DNA from: Paludibacteraceae bacterium
Lineage (GTDB): Bacteria; Bacteroidota; Bacteroidia; Bacteroidales; Paludibacteraceae
Direction of reading: 5' to 3'
DNA length: 45,862 nt
Assembly: GCA_024400125.1 (NCBI GenBank)
Contig: JAKSNG010000017.1
Coordinates: 1-45,862, forward strand
In this document: piece by piece, positions 34,448 to 44,700 of the stretch
Position numbering within the stretch: the first letter of the stretch is position 1
Layout of the letters: every line of letters starts with the position of its first letter
The notes under the pieces: generated by a model
Database searches by the model: none
The model's input: the letters and a program-made list of their open reading frames with translations, nothing else
Told to the model about the DNA's origin: nothing
Translations under genes and position numbers: made by a program

Positions 34448-35705
34448 ATTCTAATATAGTACCGAGGACGTTGTAGCGCTGACCGTTGTACTCAATCACA
34501 ATCTGTCCGTTGAGGAGGATTTTGTGAGGGAGAGTCTCAAAAGTTGCCAGTGCTGACTGTACGTCTGTGGTAATGCCAGCCCCTCGACCGATACACATAC
34601 GAGGACTGGACTTAGCTACCAACTCTGCAATCAACTCTGGCACATAGAAGTATGCACGCATACCTTTCATAGAACTGGTATCGCCCTCCTTAGACCATTG
34701 CAGTTGCTCCGTGCCAATCACAAACAGATACTGCTGTTGACCATCAGGCAGATGGTGCGGGTTGATAATGCCATTGAAAGTGATAGCATCACCTGTTGCA
34801 TCTACCTCACCACTGGCTGTCGCCAACTCAATCTCCTTATAATCAAAGGTCGGATTAGTCACATTGAATTCCGGAGTGAGGATATACGCCTTGCCTGCTT
34901 CAATATGGGTAACCGTCGTCATATTCAGCGTCAACTCGTCTTTGGCGTCATTCAACTGGGCATTGGTAAACTCTGCCAATTGACAACCACTACCAAAAGT
35001 AGCCAACACCTCTGCTTCACTCACGTCAAACGGCAAACAGATAGTGTTCCACACCCCTGCACGGAAGGAACGAACCAACTGAACATTGACCGTCTGATTC
35101 AGATAGTCCGTCAGCAGCGTTTGGTTGTCTTGATTCTCGTCCACCGTAATCGTTGTGGCTGCCGTCACGTGTCCCAAACGTACAGAGAACTGGTTGGCGC
35201 GGTAGTACGAACTTATCTCCGCGTTAGCCGAACTTACGTCCAAGCACATGGAGTTGATATTTGGTGACTCATTTTGGGCTGTCGATGTCCAGTAGTTGCC
35301 GTTGGTACCAACCTCATGGGTACCTTCTGTGCCGGTTGAAGCAGACTTGTTATAAAAACCTACATATCCCGCAGCAGGGAAAAAGACGGAGCCGCCCTCT
35401 CCCGTAAGCCGAAAACCATTTACGTCCTGTCCTTCGTAGTTAGTGACCCACGTGGGAGTGTAATTGGTTAAAAGATACTGCATCTCGTACAGCGTGAGCA
35501 AGCGCCAAGACTTGCCGTCCAATTGGGTGGCAGACTCGGCTGCTATGGCATTATCAAAGGTGAAATAGGAACCGAAATCGTAGTCATGTTCTGCCCACGA
35601 ATAAGCACCGTCTTCATAGACGAGATTAGCAGGTGCAAACTCCACCTTATCCCCTTGGACGTTGATGGTGAAGAAGACCGATAATAAAATACTTAAAATG
35701 TGCAT
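34446..35705 (-). CDS. Secreted FISUMP-like protein with the shared C-terminal tail
   Basis: This 419-residue protein has a signal peptide (about 1-17). The N-terminal half (about 20-185) has LDGKSWRLLTLYEMQYLL, FFPAAGYV and GTNGNYWTSTAQNES, as in the Fibrobacter/Bacteroidota 'major paralogous' (FISUMP-like) secreted domain. The C-terminal half has FRAGVWNTICLPFDVS and GKAYILTP, a beta module common in Bacteroidales surface proteins. The last residues NGQIVIEYNGQRYNVLGTILE-like tail (about 397-419) match the tails at 5059 and 35741. It follows the giant gene by 35 nt and is probably co-transcribed. Confidence 0.85.
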   Translation of the reverse strand: MHILSILLSVFFTINVQGDKVEFAPANLVYEDGAYSWAEHDYDFGSYFTFDNAIAAESATQLDGKSWRLLTLYEMQYLLTNYTPTWVTNYEGQDVNGFRLTGEGGSVFFPAAGYVGFYNKSASTGTEGTHEVGTNGNYWTSTAQNESPNINSMCLDVSSANAEISSYYRANQFSVRLGHVTAATTITVDENQDNQTLLTDYLNQTVNVQLVRSFRAGVWNTICLPFDVSEAEVLATFGSGCQLAEFTNAQLNDAKDELTLNMTTVTHIEAGKAYILTPEFNVTNPTFDYKEIELATASGEVDATGDAITFNGIINPHHLPDGQQQYLFVIGTEQLQWSKEGDTSSMKGMRAYFYVPELIAELVAKSSPRMCIGRGAGITTDVQSALATFETLPHKILLNGQIVIEYNGQRYNVLGTILE

Positions 35706-35712
35706 TGTTGCT

Positions 35713-35742
35713 AAAAGTTAAAAGTTCCAAAAGTTAAAAGTT
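35713..35742. repeat. Short repeat AAAAGTT/AAAAGTTCC at the giant gene's 3' end
   Basis: AAAAGTTAAAAGTTCC is followed by AAAAGTTAAAAGTT, overlapping the stop codon of the giant gene. The AAGTTCCAAAAGTT core is shared with 27005-27036. Confidence 0.75.
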
Positions 35743-38700
35743 ATTCTACGGCTGTGCCAAGGATATCGTAACGAACGCCGTTCTTGATGATATAGACGTG
35801 GTCGTTCTCGATGACCTTAATGACTGAGTTATCTTCGCTCTCCGCATCTACATGGTGAATGTCTGTCTCTTCGCCAATCTGGATGATGTACGGATTATTG
35901 TAGTTGCCGAGTGCACTATCTTCTACGAACGTTGCCGTACGCTCAACGATATACTCTTGCTCATTATACCAAACACGGAACTGCATAGTCACTTGTTCGT
36001 CGCCTGGTACCGTGATGAACCAGCGGTCACCTATTGGCAGAGCAGCTGCACGACATTCGTCATTCACAAACACTGCTACTTCGGCATCCGTAATCAACTG
36101 TTCGCCGTCTTTCACGATGGCAGTAATCGTCATGTTTCCGGGATAAGTCTGTGCCGGAATGGGCGAGTAATGCTCTGCTTCTTTTACGCGTGCTGGTGCT
36201 GCCGCTGTGGATGCGAAATAGTTAGGATAGTAGAAAGTGACAGTGTCTTTGGAGTTGCTGTAATAGAGGTAACCTTGTCCAGGAGCCATTGCTTCCAACG
36301 AGCCAATCCAGCGTGTTCCTTCCCATACAGCAAAGCCAGAACGTGCTTTGATGATGTCGCCCATTTGTGGGTTCATGTTACTCAATGCCATATTAACGCT
36401 GAGCGTGATAGATGGCACATAACCTATCCAGTTCCACATTGGTGCAATACGCATCGGTACAGCAGACGGATTCACTTGTGCACCAATCAGTGTCTTCGTC
36501 ACTTCACCGAACGAATATGTCTTATAAGCCTTATAGACATCAATCAATGTCATGTTGCCCACTAAGATATTGCGTATCGAATCTAACTCGGCAAATGTCG
36601 TTTGCGTCTTAATCTGCTGGATGTATGGCAGTAGTGGAGCCAATGCCTCGTTTACAGCTGGGTCATTGGGTTTCACATTGAAACTGGTCCAGTTCCATCC
36701 TTTGACCAGATGAATAGCTTGCTCTACCATATAACCAAGTGCGAGTCTGACGGGGTTCTGTAATGTACCATATAAGCGCCCTACCTCAAAGGTAATAGTC
36801 AATGCTATATCATTTGCGTCGGTTGTGAAGATGTCGGTGTAAATCGTTCCAGACGAAGCGTCCCAATAACGGAAGGTGACTTCTTTGCCCCTCGCTTCAT
36901 TGGCGTAAATATCCATCAATATCATAGGTTCAGTGCGGCCAGGTAGCATAATGGGAGATGCAATGCCTGCCACTTTACCATCAATGAACGCTGCCACTAT
37001 ATCGGCGGTATCAATCACCACACGCGGATCGTTGTGAATAGCAGCGATGAGGTTCATGCTGTTTTCATATTCAGCAGGGTTAAGCGTCCAATCCGGACGG
37101 TCACCTGTCACACGGATATTCACTTCACATGGTTCATAGATACCTTCATTACCTACTAAGTAGATGACCGGGTCGTACGAACCAATGCCGAGTGAGGCAT
37201 CTACTATCAGTTCCATATCAATCCAACTCATCGGAGCTAATGTACCACTGGTCTTCTCCAATGTGATATAGTCGGGGATGTTGGTGATTTCCCAACTCTG
37301 TGACTGACCTGAGTTGTTGAGAATCATTACATACGTGGTGCAAGTCTTGAGAATCTCTTTCTCTAAGTAGAGACGAGGAGCATACCAATTGAGGTTGTTT
37401 CGCTTCACGTAAGCAGACCAGAGGATAGGATCGGAATAGTTGCCGTTCTTATCCACGATGTTTGTGACTTTGAAGTTCAGTGTACAACCCTCAATGCGTG
37501 CAGCTGCCTCCTTGATGTTAATCACCAGTTTCTCTTCGCTGGCAGTGAAAGTATGTGCTACTGTTTCTTCATGTTTCGATTGACGAATGGTTGGTGCATC
37601 TGCCACATAGATTGGTTCAGCGGCTTGTCCATGTGTACGCACTATCAGGTCTCGATGACTGTACAGTGTATCTTCTGCTATGTCTTTTAGGTTGTTATCC
37701 ATAGTGAAGTAAGACATCAATCCTGCTTCGCGAGTGGACACCTGTGCCTTGTAGTTCTCAGCGATCCATTTAGCAGAGATGCTTGCTTTCATCAAACTGA
37801 TTTCGTCTATATCTATCGAAGTAGTTGTGTCGCCGAACAGCATCTCTGAACCAGTGATTTTTCTTACAGGAGGTTCGGCTGAGCTACCTTTGATGACACC
37901 ATCCAGCAGCAATTGATTCTCGCTATTGCGGTGTGTGATAATGGCGAAGTGGTGCCACTGACCGTCGCAGTAGTTCTGATACAGAGGAATAGAGGTGACC
38001 CCAAAGATAGACTGACCAATCACAAGCGAGGTGTTGATGCTTATTGTCAGACTATCTCCTGCCGTCTGAGCGAACAACTGACCTGGTTCAGATGTGCGGA
38101 ACCAGAACTGCAAGCAGTAGTCATCTTCTTCCGTAATCTGTCTATCTGCTATATACATAGATGCGATGGTGTCTTTGCCTAAGTGCAATGCTTGATGACG
38201 ATAGGTGTTGTACCAATTAGCATAGTGTGCGGTCATGTGACGACTACGCATCTTGTCTTTGAGTACGATACCCTCGCCTTCATTCATCAGCCAATAGCCG
38301 TAGAGTTCATCACGATAGAGTTCTTTGGTTTCGTACATATTAGCCCGAATAGAAGCCCAAGACATTGCTGTGTTCCACAGTTGTAGGTCGTGGATGGCTA
38401 CATGCAGGTCATCGTCCGTTGCTGTGTCGCCAAGGGAAATGGCTTCAGAACGAGCGTATGAGGCGAGCTTAGCTTCTAATAATTGTGCAGATTGGTCACC
38501 GTATGCCATATAAGCCTTGAGTGATTGGTGTGCACTATCTTCTTCCATGCGCTGCATTGTGATGGCAATGTACGTCCATTGGTCTTTCGGCAGCGGCTGA
38601 TTAGCCGTAAAGCCATCGGAGTTGCCCTTGTTATCGTATCCAAAGGTTAAATGACCTGTTGCGTTAATGCCGATGTTTATGCCATGTCCGTGTGAGATGA

Positions 38701-41700
38701 GGGAACCTTCTCCTCCCATCCAGCGTACCCAAGCTTGGATACTGAAGTCTTTCTCGCTGAGGTCATAAACAGCGTCTGTTGCTGCGTACGAATCGGAGTG
38801 AGGGCGGATGTAGTATGCCACGTCGTGCTGTACCACGCGTGCATTGAGCACACCTGTTACTTCGACGTTCGTCGTCTTGAGCAGACCAGTTTGGATAGGT
38901 TCATTGAAGTTGACATACACTTCATTATCGGACGTGTAGATACCATTGATAGGACTTGGTAAACCAAGTGAAGTGGGCAGAGACACATCCTTTGTAATCA
39001 AGATAGGTTCACCCTCGTTGTCGGTCGGTTGGTTGCCAAAGTCGCACATGCTCACAGCACGCAGTTGGTATTCTCCGTCCGTCAAGTCGTGCATGTCCCA
39101 AACGGTAGAGTAGGTGCCTGCCAAGTCGGCTTTAGCCACCTCCACAATCTGTTGCCAATTGACATCGGATGGTTTTTTATACTCCAATCGAATACCCTTG
39201 AAGGTGGTCAAGTTGCGGTCATAACCTGAGACGGTGCAACGAATCTCTGTCCCTTGTGTGCTGTTGGTCACAGTACGATCGACATGGAGCGTGCATGCCG
39301 GACATGCTGCCACGAAACTTGCGCTCAAGAACAGCGTGTCGCCTGTGCTCTCCATACAATCGGAGGAGAGGATAACACCTATGTTCTTATAACTGAGTTT
39401 ATCCAAACTTCCTTGTGAGAGGAAGAGGGTCTTGTCTATTTGTTGTCCGGCAGTGAGACGCATGGGGCGTCCTTCTCCGGTCAGAGGCATACCATCGACG
39501 GTCAATACAGCACCATCGGCTGCGCCATCTTCCATGAGACGGAGACGCATAGTAGTCCATCCGCTGACATCCGACTCGTTGTTGAGGGTTAAGTGGAATT
39601 CAGCACGACCGCCGACAGGAATCTCGTTCACTTCGGTTTTGCCGTCTCGCTCACGAATAGCAGGCACCTCCATGGCTTGTGTTTCTGTACTCAAAGAGTA
39701 TTGACCAGGTTCATAGTATTGGGTTAGTTCCTCTTTTTGGATGGGGCAATACGTTTGTCCCGCAGCCACGGCATAGATAGGACTGTACGCATCGACGCCC
39801 TCATAGACATCGAAACTAATCTTCTCATACGGGTGTTGAGCAATCGTGTATTCGACTTCAATATCGGTGATGGTCGCTTTGGTCGAATCTTCGCCCCATT
39901 CGCGTTCACGTTTCAGTTCCTGCCATGAGGTAACACCCACACCGCATACGGACAAGCCGAACTCATTATGATAAGTAGCATCGTAGTAGTGCTGCTCGCC
40001 TTCGGAGTAGGCGTCCGTTCTTTGATGAATAGCAGAACGCTTGAAGATAGTTCCGCCATCTACGGAGAAGTTCTGATGCTGCTTAGCGGCATTGTTGTAG
40101 ATAGCATCGACTTTGGCTTGTTCGTTCTTAGCCAAAGTCTCTTTCCAGATAGCTATTTGGTTATTGTAGAAACGCACCATGTTCTGCGCGGAAGCGGCTT
40201 TTGGAGCAATCGCGTAGTAAGTGCCTTCTTCTCCGAAGTGTTGGTTATCTTTTTTGAGTCGTGTGATGTAGCGATATTCGTCGCTATTGTTGAGATTGTT
40301 GATACTATCGTTGCGGTATTCGGCATCCGACAAGGTCGTTAATAGTCCATTACGATTGCGTATGTAGTTAGGAATTTCGGTCTCGATAATCTCGCGTTGT
40401 GTGAATGCAAACTGGGTAGCATAACGTTTGCCTACACTCGTCATACGTTCTACATTGAGGAAATAGGTACCATCTGTGTCTCGACGGAATCCTAAGTCTT
40501 TGACCGTACCGAAGTTCAAGTTGGTGCTATATCCCACAAAGATATCTCCCATAGAACCAACGTACCATGAATCAGTGGAGGTCGATATATCCGTTGCTGC
40601 GGTGATGACTACCGTCGTTGAGTTCTCATGGTGAGGACGGTCACCACCTTCTTGCGTAGTAGAGATAGCATCTTTAGACTTGATGTCTGTAATGACATAG
40701 AAGGCTATGGCACCTGACGCATTGGTGATTTCGGGACCTATATGAGCAGTCACGTTACCGCCACCGTATGTGCGTATGCTATAGTTGGTTGTCTTAGTCG
40801 TCGTGATACTCGTCCCCTTATGCCAAGTGGAAGATGAACCACTTCCTGGAGGATCACGCAGCACGTATAGCAGTTCGGAAGGTCCTTCCGTTACGAAATT
40901 AGTACCACCGATGCTCACTTGTCCCAATACAATACCTTTGGCATTGCCATTCATCTCCCAGTCGTAGGTCTCTGTCTGCTCCGTGTTGGTGTAGTTAACA
41001 CCTACGCCCAATTGATACCACGTAGCCGTATCACCCGATTCGATGGTCAGTGGGTTACCTGCTTTGAACTGATAAACACCTCGACCAAGCGAGTCCAAGA
41101 TAATTGAACCAGTCGGGGTCATCACGTTGCCTGCTTCATATCGTATGGTATCTCCGGAGGAAGCATCAACGATGAAGGTGTCTCTGTCAAAGATTTGTTG
41201 GTTGCCTAATTGGTTGGTGATGGTCACTTTACTCTTGCTCACGGGCACATCTTCGACACGAATATTAGCGGTGTCATCTTGGTTGATGTAGCGCTCGTAG
41301 CAACGTAGCGTCATCTTGTAGTTATTGTCTTGTAAGAAGAATGGTACTTTGTAGTTATAAACCGGTTTCTTCTCTGCATTGACGCCAGTGATAGGCACGA
41401 TATACGAGGTGTCGTGTACGTTGTCTTCAATCAAGTATTGACTGATACCAAACAGTCCGTCATCGCGGTCGGAGTCCAGCACTTCCAATGTGGGTTTAAC
41501 TCGGTAGATGATATCCAAAGCCGCTGTATAGCGGAACATACGCATCTTGTCGTCTATCTTTGCGGAGTCTGTCTTGAGACTTGTTTGGGTGCATTTGCTC
41601 AACTCTAATTTCTTGATAGCGGCGGTGTTGAACATTATATTGGGGTTACCTGGCAGCGTGACGCTATCGACTGTCATATCAATTGGAGGCAATTGAGCAG

Positions 41701-44700
41701 TAAACTCACCGGTAGCGGTGTCGGTCTCGATGAGGATGTACATGGCATAATTTTTCTCCATCGGTCTTGTGGTCGTACGGCTATGTACGGGCACAGAGTC
41801 TGGGATTCCCCACACACGTGTCGTATCACTCAAGTTGAGGTTATAGACAGATTTGGTCACAGGGCTGATTGCTACGCGTGCTCGACCGATGTTGTTGCTA
41901 CCTAACTGGAAGCCGTGAGCTCTATTCTGCTCATTCACACCGCCTGCTACACGTCCGGTCAGCAGCACTTTGGTGACATCTACAAAGTCAACTCCCACTT
42001 TCTCTGTTTGGAAATCAAACGTGGTACCTACATTCTCCGGGTCCATTGGGAAACGACCGTTGGCAGCAAACGTGTGACCGTCTTTGCGCACTTCGATACT
42101 GTGCATACCGATAGGCACGGAGATGGTATATTGACCTTTCTCGTTGGACTCAATAGGTTTACCTTGCTTCGCGCAAATCGTTCCATCCACATAGAAGTTA
42201 CATCCTGCTACCGGATAGTCCGTGTTCTCGTAGTAGATTGTACCCGACACATTGAAGGACGATTTGTCCGTGAAATCTACGGAGTTATGCGTAGAGGTAT
42301 TGGCGTCGAAGAACAACGGACGGTTGGTAGGCGCAAACTGGTGAATACCCAATGTTGGGATAATCCGATATTGTGCGCCATCTGCGTTGTACGGAACGGC
42401 ATTGAGTAGGTAGTTACCCAACGAGTCTGTGTAAGTGCAAAGGCCGAGCTGGTCTGCTGTAGGCACATTGTTCACATCCACACGTACACCTGCCATGGTA
42501 GCATGGCGTTCGTTGAAGCTGGCTGCGGTCTTACTCAAGTCATAGAGTTCGCCGGTCACTTGGTCGTCGCAACGATAGTAGCCCGTCAAACCGACTTCGT
42601 TACCATTGAGATAGCCTGAATAGGTGTTGGTAATCGTTAATGTATCTCGTGCAATGTCCCAGAACGAAATCTCATCGATATGTCCTCTGTAGGCAATACC
42701 ATTGACCAGGGTAGAGTCTCCGTTCCAACCGATATAGAGAGGGTAGTCATTCTGTGCGCTACATACGGCATTTGCTATGTTTTCTACAGTCTTAGTGACT
42801 ACAGGTCTGCCATTGATGACGAGAATCATTGTCAGCACATTGTTGATGCGTTGGTAGGTTACTGCCACGTTATTGAAGTGGATATTGTCCCATGGTGAAT
42901 CCTTGTCAAGCAGATTATATGTCAAACTGTTCTCAACGCCCGATTTGGGATTCTTGATGGCAAAAATCAGTTTTCCCTCTTCCGTAATGGACAGGTCTAA
43001 GGCATCTTTGCGATAGAGGATTTGTTGTTTTTGAGTCAGGCTCTCTGGTTTAACCCAAAGTGCAATAGAACCGTGGTCTTCGTTCAACATCTTGTCTGCT
43101 TTCTCCTTCTCGATGGTCACTTGGCTTGGAATGATTCTCGATCTATCTTCCATGATAGGAGTTTTCTTGTCGTAATAGACAACGCCTGCGTCTGTCTCTT
43201 TAGGGTGATTTTGATAATGCGCTAAGATGGTGGCATCGTCTAAATACTTATCCAATATACATACATCATCTACATCTTGTGCAGTATAATTGCTAGTATT
43301 ACTGGAATAGAATCCTGCGCAGAACGACGTGAGACGTGAGAATGGAGGTTGGTCTTTTTTCGTAAACTGATAATCCGCCGCTTTTTGTCCATCAAAATAA
43401 AATGCTATCGAGATTTTATCTCCTTCTTCTTTCCATGTATGGGTAAAATAGTGCGGTTTGGTCATGTCCAAATTCACAGAACCGTTATCCAAATAGTTGG
43501 AACTGGAATTCCCATAACTGCGCACGCGTAATTCGGGAGCGTAGTAATCTATGTCAAGTCCACTACCATATAAATATAAAAGTTCTACGTAGTTTCCTTT
43601 GGCTTTGAACGTAAACTCGATGGTACCTTCTGTCTTTCCAAGCAATGGGTTTTGTATTTCTCTATTCACTTGTTTATACTGTCCCGTTTCCTCTTGTTGG
43701 ACAGTGGTGTCGGTGGTAAAGAACAGCGAACTACTTTTGCGGGTTGATTCGCCTTCGGCTTGGATACGCACACCTTCTACGGCTTGGTTGCCTTCAAATG
43801 CCACTTGTCCGCTGACGATACCGTATGGTTGAGCAAAGCCCACACTCTCTTTGGTGGCTGCCACGCGGGTGTCGCCACCACATTCGGTACGACCTTCTAC
43901 ACGGTAGATGTAATATACACCCGGGACGCAGGTTTTGTCCGTATAACTGTAGTTATAGATACCTTTCTTATGGTCTTGTGTGCCTAAACTAATCCATGTG
44001 TCTCCATCCATCGGGCGGCATAGGACTTCGTACATGGTGAAGTTGGCTGCATTCTCACGAATAGACCAACTGATGACTACTTGGTCATTATAGAAGCCTT
44101 TGCTTACGCTATATTTCTCTATCACAGATGGTGTCTCATCGGGCAGGATATGTCCTTTGATGGTGTGTGAATTGACGGCTATACCGTTCTCCATCACGCG
44201 CAGAGTGAAGTCGGTTGGGGTACAAGTGGAGAGGGTTACTTTCTGAGACGTGATGTCTTTGGACAAAGCAACAGGCTTGCCGCCGGTGTAGTCAAACTGC
44301 AACTGCATGGTCTTTTTGTTCCACAGTCCTTTGTCGTCTAACTGCCAAGTCACGTAGGTGTTACTGCCGTCGTTCTCAGCGCTCATTTTCTGTATCCCGA
44401 CGTAGTTGGTGTTGATTTCTGCGAAAGCAGAGCGAACTACATCTAATCCGGCATTGGCACGGCGCAGACGATAATAGAAAGTCTTTGTGCCCTCATTACG
44501 CTCTGTGAACGTGTCTTCGATTGAAAATTCGGTATCGTTGCGGTTGTAGCCCTTTGTCAATTTGGAGACATTCTCGCGGAAGAGTTTGTCGGTGGAGCGC
44601 TCCACAATAAACCCACTCATATCGGTCACGGTCTCGCTGGCTGGTTGTGCATCCATTGTCCATTGTACTTTCAGCACATCCGAACCATTATCTAATACCG

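Noticed and set aside
39968..40342. 124-codon open frame on the plus strand opposite the giant gene
   Set aside because: It and many similar frames are shadows of the 3330-residue gene, whose frame is continuous and has clear domains.
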